From Chloroflexota bacterium (GTDB lineage Bacteria; Chloroflexota; Dehalococcoidia; JACPEP01), in NCBI GenBank assembly GCA_016183425.1, contig JACPEP010000006.1, forward strand, positions 62,001-126,000: DNA of 64,000 bases, read 5' to 3'. The notes below the pieces were generated by a model that was not told where the DNA came from, ran no database searches, and saw only the letters and a program-made list of their open reading frames with translations. This document shows, in pieces, positions 18,816 through 27,754 of this stretch (position 1 is the first letter of the stretch; every line of letters begins with the position of its first letter). A program made the translations under genes and the position numbers.

Positions 18816-18865
18816 ACGACTATGGAGAGGTATCCTTGAGGGTCTAGTCAGTAAAAGGAGGCATA

Positions 18866-20122
18866 ATGGAAACGGTAGTCATCGTTGGCGGCGGACCCGG
18901 TGGCTGTGCCGCGGCCCTCATCGCCGCCAAGGCGGGGGTGAAGGTAGTCCTCATGGAGAGGATGGATTCCCTATCCGGCGATTCCCCCTGGTGTGGCCAG
19001 CTCATGGGCTGGGGACCCCAGCACGAGTGCCGCCTTATGGGCGGCGGCGACTTCTACGATGTGTGGCGCTCCCTGGAGATGCGCCGTAAGAGCGACTATG
19101 GGGTTCCCGATGGCAATATCACCTGGGACGTCACCAAGGTGGAGGAGGCCACCTTGGCCGCTATGAAGGCGGCCGGGGTAGAGGTGATGCTGCGCTCCCG
19201 GGCGGTGGATGTGGAGATGCAGGGAAACCGGATGACGACGGTGGTTCTGGCCGACGGCCGTCGCGTGAAGGGGGACGCCTTCGTCGATGCCACTGGCGCC
19301 GGAGGCAGTCTGGAGATGTGTGAACAGTACGGCCAGGGGTGTGCCATGTGCGTGCTCAAGTGCCCCATCTTTGGCGATCGGGTGACCATTAGCGACAAGG
19401 CGGGTGTTCCCGACGTGGTGGAGCGGCCACCCAGCTACTACAGCATGAACTTCTTTGCCCTGGAGAGCTTCTCTCCAAAACTGCGTCGCACCGTAGCGGA
19501 AAACCCAGAGGGCTATTCCTACTTCCCCGTGCCGGAGGAATTCTATCAAACTGACTTCACTTCCCGGTGGCCCCGCCCCCAGCGGCCGGTGAAGGCCAGA
19601 TGGACGCTGAGCACTATTGAAGTGGTGAATGTGCGCTTTGCCAAAACCCACATTCTTCTCCCCATGGAGTATATCCGGCGCATACCCGGTTTTGAGAACG
19701 CCTGGCTGGCCATGCCCCTCGTCGCCTCCGCCATGGCCGTTAAGGGAGCCTCCATCCCGCCCCATGACAAGGCCATGAAGGTCATGGGGCTGGACAATGT
19801 CTTCGTCGCCGGCTTGCGGGCGGGAGACTACAGCTCCGCCGTTCCTGCCATATTCACCGGCGAGCTGGCGGGTCACAACGCCGCCCGAAGGGCTCTGGGT
19901 AGGGATCTTCTGGAATTGCCCCCAAGCACCATCCAGGGATTCTTCATCTCTAAGATTAACAGAGGTCGTACCCCAGCGGAATGGGGGAGCGAGAATCGCC
20001 CTCCGGACACCAGGTTTCCCGATGCGGGCTTCGATATACCGCGTTTGGTGGATTATGCCCGAATAAAGGCATCTGTTATGGATGCCGGTCTTATTGACGT
20101 CTACCAGCGCCCGTTGGCTTGA
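18866..20122 (+). CDS. FAD-dependent oxidoreductase (tandem copy 1)
   Basis: 418 aa. An N-terminal Rossmann motif GGGPGGCAAALIAAKAG with the acidic end of the second strand (VLMER) binds FAD. A DATGAGGSLE motif closes the FAD site. Four cysteines at C152, C159, C162 and C166 (GCAMCVLKC) could ligate an Fe-S cluster or be redox-active; they are conserved in the next gene. A LDNVFVAGLRAGDYSS C-terminal motif matches FAD-containing dehydrogenases. There is no signal peptide. ATG 18866 has AAAGGAGG upstream. The substrate is unknown. Confidence 0.82.
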   Translation: METVVIVGGGPGGCAAALIAAKAGVKVVLMERMDSLSGDSPWCGQLMGWGPQHECRLMGGGDFYDVWRSLEMRRKSDYGVPDGNITWDVTKVEEATLAAMKAAGVEVMLRSRAVDVEMQGNRMTTVVLADGRRVKGDAFVDATGAGGSLEMCEQYGQGCAMCVLKCPIFGDRVTISDKAGVPDVVERPPSYYSMNFFALESFSPKLRRTVAENPEGYSYFPVPEEFYQTDFTSRWPRPQRPVKARWTLSTIEVVNVRFAKTHILLPMEYIRRIPGFENAWLAMPLVASAMAVKGASIPPHDKAMKVMGLDNVFVAGLRAGDYSSAVPAIFTGELAGHNAARRALGRDLLELPPSTIQGFFISKINRGRTPAEWGSENRPPDTRFPDAGFDIPRLVDYARIKASVMDAGLIDVYQRPLA

Positions 20123-20153
20123 CAAAATTCAGGGAAGCCGGTACGCTTAGCGC
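20120..20153 (+). repeat. Duplicated 3' flank of flavoprotein copy 1
   Basis: The bases from the stop codon onward (TGACAAAATTCAGGGAAGCC, then GTAC and TTAGCG) recur at 21435-21468 after the second flavoprotein. The duplication unit therefore extended past the coding sequence. Confidence 0.75.
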
Positions 20154-20186
20154 TTCTGAAAGCTGGCGAAGAAGAAAGGAAAGGAC

Positions 20187-21437
20187 ATGGAAAGGGTAGT
20201 CGTCATCGGCGGCGGGCCCGGAGGCTGTGCGGCGGCTCTGGTGGCTGCCAAACAGCCGGTGGAGGTGGTGCTGCTAGAGCGGGCAGATACCCTATCGGGG
20301 CTCTCAACCTGGTGTGGGCAAATGATGGGTTGGGGTCCCCGGCAGGAGGCTAAACTCATGGGCGGGGGGGATAACTACGGGGTTTGGGAATCCCTGGAGA
20401 TGGATCGGAAGAGCGATTTTGGGGTTCCCGATGGCAACATAACCTGGGATGTCACCAAAATAGAAGACGCTTCCCAGAGGGCTATGGCTGAGGCCGGCGT
20501 GAAGGTGATGTTGCGGGCCCGGGCGGTAGATGTGGTGATGACGGGAAGCAAAGTGGAGGCGGTGGTCTTGGCCGACGGCACCAAGATAACAGGAGATGCC
20601 TTCGTGGATGCCACCGGCTCTTGTGGCAGCATAGAGATGTGCCAGCAGTATGGCCAGGGATGTGGCCTCTGTGTCCTCAAATGCCCCATGTACGGCGATC
20701 GGGTTAGCATAACGGCTAAAGCCGGTGTTCCCGACGTCCCCGGACAGCCTGGCTACATCCATTCCAACCTCATCGATTTGCAGAGCCTGTCCCCCCAGTT
20801 GCGCCGGCAAGTAGAGGAAACCTCGGGGGGATATTGCTACCTTCCCGTGCCGGAAGAGCTGTACCGAGTTGACATGACCGAGGACTGGCCTCGGCCGGAA
20901 ACGGCCTTCATGACCCGGTGGCATCACGAGGAGATCGAGATCATAAACGTCCACTTCGCCAAGACCCACCTGGTCATGCCTCTGAAGTACATCCATCGCA
21001 TTCCTGGTTTTGAAGATGCCTGGATGATAACCCCCCAGGTATCCACGGGCGAGCCCATTTCCTCCAAGCAGCCCGCCCCTCACGACAACACCTTGCTGGT
21101 GAAGGGGCTGGATAACATCTTCGCGGGTGGCCTCAGGGCCGGCGCCTACTCCTCGGGCCAGCCCGCCATGTTCACCGGGGAGCTGGCCGGCCATAACGCT
21201 GCCCGCAAGTCCCTGGGGCGGGAGCTCCTGGAGTTACCTTTGACTACTATCCAGGGGTTCTTTATCGCTAAGGTCAACAAGAGCAAAACCCCTACTGAGT
21301 GGCCCCCCCACCAGAAGCCAGATGTGGTTTTTGAGCAGAACGGCTTTACTGTTCGGCGGGTCACCGACTACCAGCGAATCAAGGAGTCTATTGTTGATGC
21401 CGGTCTCGTGGACGTCTACCAGCGTAAGCTGGCTTGA
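20187..21437 (+). CDS. FAD-dependent oxidoreductase (tandem copy 2)
   Basis: 416 aa, close paralogue of the preceding protein along its whole length. It shares GGGPGGCAAALVAAK, the STWCGQMMGWGP region, the DATGSCGSIEMC motif and the GCGLCVLKC cysteine set at the same positions, plus a near-identical ending (DAGLVDVYQRKLA). ATG 20187 follows an AAAGGA ribosome site. Retention of both copies with an identical cysteine motif suggests two related substrates, or a heterodimer. Confidence 0.82.
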   Translation: MERVVVIGGGPGGCAAALVAAKQPVEVVLLERADTLSGLSTWCGQMMGWGPRQEAKLMGGGDNYGVWESLEMDRKSDFGVPDGNITWDVTKIEDASQRAMAEAGVKVMLRARAVDVVMTGSKVEAVVLADGTKITGDAFVDATGSCGSIEMCQQYGQGCGLCVLKCPMYGDRVSITAKAGVPDVPGQPGYIHSNLIDLQSLSPQLRRQVEETSGGYCYLPVPEELYRVDMTEDWPRPETAFMTRWHHEEIEIINVHFAKTHLVMPLKYIHRIPGFEDAWMITPQVSTGEPISSKQPAPHDNTLLVKGLDNIFAGGLRAGAYSSGQPAMFTGELAGHNAARKSLGRELLELPLTTIQGFFIAKVNKSKTPTEWPPHQKPDVVFEQNGFTVRRVTDYQRIKESIVDAGLVDVYQRKLA

Positions 21438-21468
21438 CAAAATTCAGGGAAGCCCGTACAGTTAGCGG
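21435..21468 (+). repeat. Duplicated 3' flank of flavoprotein copy 2
   Basis: Partner of 20120-20153; differs at only a few positions over 34 bases and then diverges. Confidence 0.75.
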
Positions 21469-21522
21469 CATCGAAAACCTCGGTGAAGAGGCTTTTGGTA
21501 AGATAGCAAGAGGAGGAGATAT

Positions 21523-23190
21523 ATGAGCCCCGAAGGGAACTATTGGAAGCGAGCCCTAAATCACCGTTTGTCGCGTCGCGCCTGGTTGGCCAGGGCATCC
21601 AGAGTAGGCATGGGTCTGGCGGGACTTTCCCTGGTGGGTTGTGCCGCCGCTCCGGTGGCCACCCCCACTAAAGCGCCCACTACGCCGGTGTCCACGCCGA
21701 GGCCAGCCGTCACCCCCACCCCCGCCGTCGCCAAACCTATCCCTGGGGGAACGCTCACTGCTACCATCCGCAGCAATTTGAGCGAGGACCCTGCCTACCA
21801 GCTTCACGGCGGCCACGATCAGATGGCCAAGTACCACATCTACAACACCCTCCAGAACCTGACCCGCAAGGTCACCGTGGAGCCGGAGCTGGCCCTCTCC
21901 TGGGAGAACCCGGACCCTACTACCTTCGTCTATAAGCTGCGTAAGGGGGTCAAGTTCCATGATGGGGCCGACTTCAACGCCCAGGCGGTCAAGGCCAACT
22001 TTGACCGGATGCTAGACCCCAATGTTAAGTTCGATGGCGCATCTAACGTAACAAAAAATGTCAATGCCGCGGAGGTAGTGGATGATGCCACGGTGAAATT
22101 GATCCTCAAGGGACCCTATGCTGATTTTGATATCAGCGTGCCCGCCGAATTCGGTATCATATCACCCTTGGCCCTGGCTAAGTACAAGAACGACTTACGG
22201 CAGAACGGCGTGGGCACCGGCCCCTTCCAGGCCGGGGAGTGGGCCATGGACAGCCACGCCACCCTCAAAAAGTTCCCTGGCTACTGGCAGCAAGGGTTGC
22301 CCTACCTGGATGAAATCAAGTTTCGGGTCGTCCCGGACAGCACTGTGGCCGTCACCCTCCTCAAAACCGGTGAGTCGGACTTCGACTTGGACTTCACTTT
22401 TAAAGAGATCCCCCTTATAAAGGGGGACCCCAACGTCGTCTTTGTGGTAGAGCCTGGGATCAAGCGCCGAGCGGTCATACTCAACATGGTCAAAGAACCC
22501 TTCTCCAAGAAGGCAGCGCGCCAGGTCATCGCCTATGGTGTCGACCGCAAGGCCATCTCCGAGGTGGTCTTCGGGGGGCTTTTCCCGCCCGCGGATTCCA
22601 TCTTCCCCCCCTCCTCCTTCTTCCACGACACTACCATAAAGAACTATCCCTTCGACCCGGCCAAGGCCAAGGAGAAGATGGTGGAAGCGGGGTATCCCCA
22701 GGGGTTCGAGTTCAACGCCGCCGTCAGCACCGCCTATCCCACCGAGATCCAAGTGGCCGAGATCATGAAGGACCAGTTGGGCAAGATCGGCGTAAAGGTA
22801 AATGTGAACGTAGTGGAGCACGCCACCTTTATGGATGCCTGGCAGAAGGAGACCAAGAAATACGATGTCATGATCATCTCCGCCGGCCACAGCATGGAGC
22901 CCACCCGTCTGGTGGAAAGGTACTACACCCAGAAGGGCGACTACAATATGCTCAAGGTGCCCTTCCCAGAGCTGGATTCCCTGGTGGACAAGGTCAAAAG
23001 CACCTACAAGGCGGAGGAACGGAAAGCCCTCTTTAATGCGGCGGACAAGCTCATTACCGAGAACGTATGGGCGGGCTGGATCTATGTCTACGAGAGCAAC
23101 TGGTTCGCCTATCGTAAGCGGGTGATGAACTACGTCCATGGCCCCCATCCCTTCTATGCCCGTTTCCGGGAGACGTGGCTGGCCAAGTAG
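21523..23190 (+). CDS. Family-5 extracellular solute-binding lipoprotein (third)
   Basis: 555 aa. Leader with SRRAWLARAS and lipobox LVGCA, then a long Thr/Pro/Ala linker. Mature domain with SWENPDPTTFVYKLRKGVKF, GVGTGPF and YPFDPAKAKEKMVEAGYP motifs typical of SBP_bac_5. It is closer in sequence to the lipoprotein at 15220 than to that at 9255. AGGAGG lies ten bases before ATG 21523. As with the other two, no cognate permease or ATPase is encoded here. Confidence 0.9.
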   Translation: MSPEGNYWKRALNHRLSRRAWLARASRVGMGLAGLSLVGCAAAPVATPTKAPTTPVSTPRPAVTPTPAVAKPIPGGTLTATIRSNLSEDPAYQLHGGHDQMAKYHIYNTLQNLTRKVTVEPELALSWENPDPTTFVYKLRKGVKFHDGADFNAQAVKANFDRMLDPNVKFDGASNVTKNVNAAEVVDDATVKLILKGPYADFDISVPAEFGIISPLALAKYKNDLRQNGVGTGPFQAGEWAMDSHATLKKFPGYWQQGLPYLDEIKFRVVPDSTVAVTLLKTGESDFDLDFTFKEIPLIKGDPNVVFVVEPGIKRRAVILNMVKEPFSKKAARQVIAYGVDRKAISEVVFGGLFPPADSIFPPSSFFHDTTIKNYPFDPAKAKEKMVEAGYPQGFEFNAAVSTAYPTEIQVAEIMKDQLGKIGVKVNVNVVEHATFMDAWQKETKKYDVMIISAGHSMEPTRLVERYYTQKGDYNMLKVPFPELDSLVDKVKSTYKAEERKALFNAADKLITENVWAGWIYVYESNWFAYRKRVMNYVHGPHPFYARFRETWLAK

Positions 23191-23238
23191 GTTGCGTCGT
23201 TGCCGAGTAAAGGCTTTCCATAAGTAAAGGAGGAGAGG

Positions 23239-23592
23239 ATGCCATCCATTAGTGGGGCCAAGATCATCCACTGCACCCTGTATAACCTGAAGCCAGATGT
23301 GACGGAAGAGCAGAAGAAGGCGTATTTTGCTGCCTGCAAAGCCTTTGAACAGGTCCCCGGGGTGTTGGCCGTGGAGCAAGGGCCGACCGTGCCGGGGGCG
23401 GGACCACCGGCTCATCCCGGAGGGCCTCTTCTGGTCAGGGAGAAGCCACCCTACCAGTACATACGCCTCATTTACTACGCTGACGCTCAGGCCCGGGCCC
23501 GGCTCCTTGTCCACCCGGTTCACGACCGTTTTCAGGAAGTAACCCAGCCCCTGACTCTAAACAGAACGTCCTGTGCTCTGGAAATAGAATAG
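23239..23592 (+). CDS. Dabb-like alpha/beta-barrel protein
   Basis: 117 aa. Similar plan to the protein at 18462: IIHCTLYNLKPDVTEEQ, then FEQVPGVLAVEQGP, then YQYIRLIYYADAQARARLL and HPVHDRF. A Gly/Pro-rich loop is inserted in the middle. Probably a dimeric barrel; catalytic residues cannot be assigned. It lies between a solute-binding lipoprotein and a cyclase-family gene. Confidence 0.68.
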   Translation: MPSISGAKIIHCTLYNLKPDVTEEQKKAYFAACKAFEQVPGVLAVEQGPTVPGAGPPAHPGGPLLVREKPPYQYIRLIYYADAQARARLLVHPVHDRFQEVTQPLTLNRTSCALEIE

Positions 23593-23649
23593 GTTAGAGT
23601 CAAAGAGAAGAGGAGGAAGGCCCCTGTCCAGGGACAAGAAAGGAGTACC

Positions 23650-24441
23650 ATGCGCATCATCGAGTTGACCATGCCTCTGTACGAAGGTATGGGCTACAGC
23701 AGCGTTTATCCCCAGGAGCAACCCTTCACCGTGGAAGAGGTCTACACCTGGGATGTGGATGGCCACCAGCGAGAGGCCTACACCTTGAGTTCGGAGCCGG
23801 GCACCCGCTTCATTCTGCCCAGTATCTACGTGGAGCAGAGAGACGGCCCCAAGCTGGATGAGATCGACCTCTCTAAGTTCATCATGCGGGACATGGCCGT
23901 GGTGGACATCCCAAAGAGGGCCGAGGAGCCCATTTTGCCGGAGGAGCTAGATAAGGCCATAGCAAAGGCAGAGATACAGCCCGGGGATGCCATCCTGATC
24001 CGCACGGGGTGGGGGGACAACGAGAGCTACTTAAAGCTGGGCGAGGACTTCGAGTTGAAAAGTCCCTATTACGGCCCCGGTTTCGTCACCCACCTTATCG
24101 AGGTGCTGGAGCAGTATCAAACCGACCTGCACTGCTACGACGTGGCCAACATGCACCACTACTCAGATGTCAAGGCCACCTGGTGTGCTCAGAAGCCGCG
24201 CCCCCGGTCCTGGACGTCTCTCGAGGCCAAAGCCTATGTTCAAATGGAACATGAGACGCGTCGCTATGCCGTCCGCAGCGATCGCCGGCGGACGAGCCTT
24301 TTTGCGGCCGGTATCACCTGCATCGGCGGCCTGACCAACTGCGGTGCCATCTCGCGCCCCCGGGTAAAGCTCATCGCCTTGCCCCTGCGCATAAAGGGGC
24401 GCACCGTGGCCGCCTGCCACGCCGTCGCCATAGAGCCATAG
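23650..24441 (+). CDS. Cyclase-family protein lacking the metal-binding motif
   Basis: 263 aa, related to the cyclase/kynurenine formamidase family (C-terminal GITCIGGLTNCGAISRPRV and KLIALPLRIKGRT blocks, and IQPGDAILIRTGW in the middle). The family's HxGTHxDxPxH zinc/manganese motif maps to residues 49-59 but reads EPGTRFILPSI. G51, T52 and P57 remain while both metal His, the Asp and the last His are gone. It may have lost metal catalysis, use another chemistry or serve as a binding protein. ATG 23650 follows AAGGAG. Confidence 0.75.
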   Translation: MRIIELTMPLYEGMGYSSVYPQEQPFTVEEVYTWDVDGHQREAYTLSSEPGTRFILPSIYVEQRDGPKLDEIDLSKFIMRDMAVVDIPKRAEEPILPEELDKAIAKAEIQPGDAILIRTGWGDNESYLKLGEDFELKSPYYGPGFVTHLIEVLEQYQTDLHCYDVANMHHYSDVKATWCAQKPRPRSWTSLEAKAYVQMEHETRRYAVRSDRRRTSLFAAGITCIGGLTNCGAISRPRVKLIALPLRIKGRTVAACHAVAIEP

Positions 24442-24505
24442 GGAGCCGGATTAAGGATAGGCCGAAGGGGGGCCCGGCGGATAGTGCAAGTTACCGCAAA
24501 CACTA

Positions 24506-24534
24506 TTGCATCGTGGTGAAAAATATGGTATATT
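24506..24534 (+). promoter_or_regulatory. Promoter of the respiratory operon
   Basis: TTGCAT (24506-24511), 17-base spacer and TATATT (24529-24534) with an extended TGG just before the -10. It lies about 110 bases before the first gene, in an AT-rich gap. Confidence 0.6.
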
Positions 24535-24643
24535 ACTTTCGGTCTATACCCTTGAGTGGACTTTCACAACATTGGGGGATATTTCACTAGGTATGAGCCT
24601 ACCCCAGAAGTAGGGTGAGTAGCGCTGGGCTGGGGGGGAGAGT

Positions 24644-24934
24644 ATGGACCCAGTATTTATTACTCCAGCTAACTGGGAATCGATAGGCCAGGTCCTCTTG
24701 AATCTGGCCCTTTTTGTTGCCCTGGCCTTTGTTTCTGCCTTTACCTTCGCCATTGCCCACGCCATCGTCCCCTCTCTCCTGGTGACCGGCGAGCTACCTC
24801 AAAGAGCCAATCAGATTCGATACCCTTTTTACTTCCTGTCCTTTGTTACTATGTTGGCGGCGTTGGCGGCGCTGGCCATGTCTCTTTTTGGTGTAGGCGT
24901 TATTCATCAGGTTTATCCTCGGTGGTGGATATAG
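24644..24934 (+). CDS. Small two-helix membrane protein heading the respiratory operon
   Basis: 96 aa. Two hydrophobic helices (about 17-45 and 62-88) with an intervening polar loop GELPQRANQIRYPF. No named family recognised. It starts 110 bases after a good promoter and is followed 40 bases later by the multiheme cytochrome, so it belongs to the operon and may be a small accessory subunit or assembly factor. Confidence 0.65.
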   Translation: MDPVFITPANWESIGQVLLNLALFVALAFVSAFTFAIAHAIVPSLLVTGELPQRANQIRYPFYFLSFVTMLAALAALAMSLFGVGVIHQVYPRWWI

Positions 24935-24974
24935 CTCTCTCTATGGGTTATGAGATGATTCAGGTGCCGCTCAG

Positions 24975-25478
24975 ATGAGGTGGCTGCTCCCGGCGCTGGG
25001 GGTAGTTATTGTCTTCGTCCTCCTGGGGGGCGCTATCTTCGGTCTGTCTGGCCGGTTGGGAGCGGCCCCTGAGCAGCCAGTGGCTTTTCCTCATGATGTT
25101 CACGTCAAAGGCGTGGGCCTTGACTGTACCTTCTGCCATCGTACCGCCACCACGGGCGACGCCGCGGGCATCCCCTCCGTAGAGCAGTGTATGTTCTGCC
25201 ATAGAGTGGTGGGACAGGGCAATCCGGAGATTGAGAAGGTGCGGCAGGCGGGGCAGAACCAATCACCCATCGACTGGATAAAGGTGCATCGGCTGCCCGA
25301 CAGTGTTCATTTCACCCATGCGCCCCACATCAGGGCCGGTGTAGCATGTGCCACCTGCCATGGGCAGGTAGAGGGTATGAAGCAGGCGCGGCAGGTGCGG
25401 GACCTGAGGATGGGGGACTGCGTTAGCTGTCATCGCCAGAACAACGCCACTACAGACTGTGCTGCGTGTCATTACTAA
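24975..25478 (+). CDS. actA: Pentaheme cytochrome c, ActA-like
   Basis: 167 aa. One N-terminal membrane anchor (about 5-26) then five CxxCH heme motifs at C51, C72, C125, C149 and C162. Heme count and operon position match ActA of alternative complex III, although the protein is shorter than the roughly 200+ aa usual for ActA. It would sit on the outer face of the membrane and take electrons from the FeS/molybdopterin-like subunits. The gene call follows from the complete downstream Act gene set. Confidence 0.85.
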   Translation: MRWLLPALGVVIVFVLLGGAIFGLSGRLGAAPEQPVAFPHDVHVKGVGLDCTFCHRTATTGDAAGIPSVEQCMFCHRVVGQGNPEIEKVRQAGQNQSPIDWIKVHRLPDSVHFTHAPHIRAGVACATCHGQVEGMKQARQVRDLRMGDCVSCHRQNNATTDCAACHY

Positions 25479-25505
25479 CTAAAATAGGAACGAGCAGAGA
25501 GTACT

Positions 25506-27743
25506 ATGGCGCTAACCCGTAGACAGTTTCTAAAGGTAGCGGCCACTTCCACGGTGGGCGCAGTGGCCTTCGTTGCCTGCAGCACCCCTCAAGATGAGTT
25601 CCTGATTCAGAGCCCGGTCAAGATGCCGGAGGACCTGGTGGCGGGGGCGGACAACTGGTACGCCAGCGTCTGCCGACAGTGTCCAGCGGGTTGCGGAACA
25701 ATCGTGCGTGTCATGGAGGGGCGGGCCAAGAAGATCGAGGGTAACCCCCTTCACCCTATCAATAGAGGCAAACTCTGCGCTCGCGGTCAGGCGGGGTTGC
25801 AAGCCCTCTATCACCCCGACCGACTTCGGGGGCCCCGGCGGCGGGTGGGGGAGCGGGGCTCCGGCCAGTTTGAGGAGATAAGCTGGGATGAGGGGCTTAG
25901 CCTACTTCTCTCTCGTCTCAAGGAGCTGCAGGGTAAAGGACAGGCCGATACCCTTCTCATGGTCACCGACCCGGTGGACGGTCACCTGGCTCTTTTGGTG
26001 AAACGCTTTCTGAGGGCCTTCGGCGGCCAGCACCTGGTCTACGAGCCTATGGAGCCGACGACGCTGACAACATCCTTGCAGCGCACCTTTGGCCAGGACT
26101 TGATTCCCCATTTTGATCTGGAGAATACCCAGTTCCTGCTTTCCTTTGGGGCCGACTTCTTGGAGACATGGCTCTCTCCCGTGGCCTACGGTGTCGGCTA
26201 CGGGCAGTTTCGACAGGGTAATCGTCGGCGGGGGACCCTGGTGGTGGTAAGTCCTCGCTTCTCCACCACCGCTGCCAGCGCCGATGAGTGGATTCCCATC
26301 AAGCCAGGGACGGAGGGGGTACTGGCCCTGAGCCTGGCCTACGTTATCCTTTCCCAGGGTTTGGCCAGCCCCCAGGTGGCCCAGGCTATGACTGGCGGCG
26401 CGGGAGTCGGGGCGCTAGAATCTTTTCGGCCTGAGGCGGCATCCACCATCACCGGCATCCCTGCCCGGGACATCACTCGGCTGGCTCGGGATTTTGCCCA
26501 GCAGCGTCCCAGCCTGGCTATAGGGGGCGGCCCGGCTGCCGCCCAGAGCAACGGTCTTTTCAATCTTTCGGCGGTTTTCGCCCTGAACTTCCTCGTCGAG
26601 AGTGTCGGTCAACGGGGTGGAGTCCTCAACAATCCTTCTCCCGCTATCCCAGACGTGGGGCCCGCCTCGTACAACTCCCTGGCCGACTGGGTAGGGCTGG
26701 AGGAGCGTCTGAGAACCGGGCAACCCCGGCCCGTAAATCTGCTCCTGACCCGAAACGCCAATCCCGTTTACGGTCTGCCATCTCAGTTCGCCTCGGCCTT
26801 GAGCCGGGTGCCTTACATCGTCAGTTTTTCTAGCTTCATGGACGAAACTACCGCGAAGGCAGACCTCATCCTCCCGGGACATGTTTATCTGGAGGAATGG
26901 GGTAATAGCGTGCCCAATCCGGGGCCCGGCTTTGAGACGATAGGATGGCAGCAACCGGTGGTCAACCCGGTGGGAGATACCCGTAGCTTCCCTGACGTGC
27001 TCCTTGCCCTGGCTCAAGGATTGGGCGGTGAGACAGAGCGCGCCCTGCCCTGGAGTACATTTAGAGACATGCTTTGGGAGGGGGCGAAAAGCTTGCATCA
27101 GCGTGGCTCGGTAAGGGCCGCTGACTTCGAGTCCTTCTGGATAGGCTTGTTGCAAAGGGGTGGCTGGTGGGACACTACCGCCCGGGGGGGTCAACAGACC
27201 ACCAAGGCTCCGGTGTTGCCCCGGGAGCCGCGGCTGCCCTCTTTCAGCGGGGAGGGAGACTTCCATCTTATACTCTTCCCCTCTATTTCCCTTGGCGATG
27301 GCCGGGGAGCTCACCTCCCCTGGCTTCAGGGAACGCCCGATCCTTTGACCACGGTAGCCTGGCAGACCTGGGTGGAAATGAACGCTCAGTCGGCTCAGAA
27401 GATGGGCCTACAGGAAGGGGATGTGTTGGCCGTGGAGTCGCCGGTGGGGGTGGTGGAAGCCCTTCTCTATTTGCATCCCGCTATCCCTCCGGGGGTGGTA
27501 GCTATGCCTATGGGTCAAGGCCATGACGCTTACGGCCGCTATGCTCAGGGTAGAGGTGCTAATCCCCTGTCCTTGATTTCCCTTCCCAAGGATAGCGATA
27601 ATGGGTCTTTGGCCTGGGCTGCCACCAGGGTAAGGATCAGGAAGACGGGGCAGCGCGTCAAGCTGGCTAAGCTGGAAGGATTTGTAACCCCCACCCAGTT
27701 GCCGGGCACGGAGATCGTGCCCGAAGCTCAGGTAACCAGATAG
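25506..27743 (+). CDS. actB: Molybdopterin-oxidoreductase-like subunit, ActB N-terminal half
   Basis: 745 aa. Tat leader (LTRRQFLKV) near a possible lipobox Cys (FVACS). The N-terminal [4Fe-4S] motif is present: C56, C59, C63 and C91 (CRQCPAGC and KLCARG). FGADFLETWLSP is characteristic of ActB. In canonical alternative complex III the molybdopterin-like and FeS halves are one protein; here they are two genes separated by 11 bases. To my knowledge the described ActB proteins carry no Mo cofactor; whether this one does cannot be seen. Exported, extracytoplasmic. Confidence 0.87.
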   Translation: MALTRRQFLKVAATSTVGAVAFVACSTPQDEFLIQSPVKMPEDLVAGADNWYASVCRQCPAGCGTIVRVMEGRAKKIEGNPLHPINRGKLCARGQAGLQALYHPDRLRGPRRRVGERGSGQFEEISWDEGLSLLLSRLKELQGKGQADTLLMVTDPVDGHLALLVKRFLRAFGGQHLVYEPMEPTTLTTSLQRTFGQDLIPHFDLENTQFLLSFGADFLETWLSPVAYGVGYGQFRQGNRRRGTLVVVSPRFSTTAASADEWIPIKPGTEGVLALSLAYVILSQGLASPQVAQAMTGGAGVGALESFRPEAASTITGIPARDITRLARDFAQQRPSLAIGGGPAAAQSNGLFNLSAVFALNFLVESVGQRGGVLNNPSPAIPDVGPASYNSLADWVGLEERLRTGQPRPVNLLLTRNANPVYGLPSQFASALSRVPYIVSFSSFMDETTAKADLILPGHVYLEEWGNSVPNPGPGFETIGWQQPVVNPVGDTRSFPDVLLALAQGLGGETERALPWSTFRDMLWEGAKSLHQRGSVRAADFESFWIGLLQRGGWWDTTARGGQQTTKAPVLPREPRLPSFSGEGDFHLILFPSISLGDGRGAHLPWLQGTPDPLTTVAWQTWVEMNAQSAQKMGLQEGDVLAVESPVGVVEALLYLHPAIPPGVVAMPMGQGHDAYGRYAQGRGANPLSLISLPKDSDNGSLAWAATRVRIRKTGQRVKLAKLEGFVTPTQLPGTEIVPEAQVTR

Positions 27744-27754
27744 GAGGCGGCGGC

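Noticed and set aside
18971-20125. 384-codon minus-strand open frame
   Set aside because: Antisense to the first flavoprotein, whose FAD motifs are intact.
22195-23523. 442-codon minus-strand open frame
   Set aside because: Antisense to a complete solute-binding protein and Dabb gene with clear family motifs; a GC-rich shadow frame.
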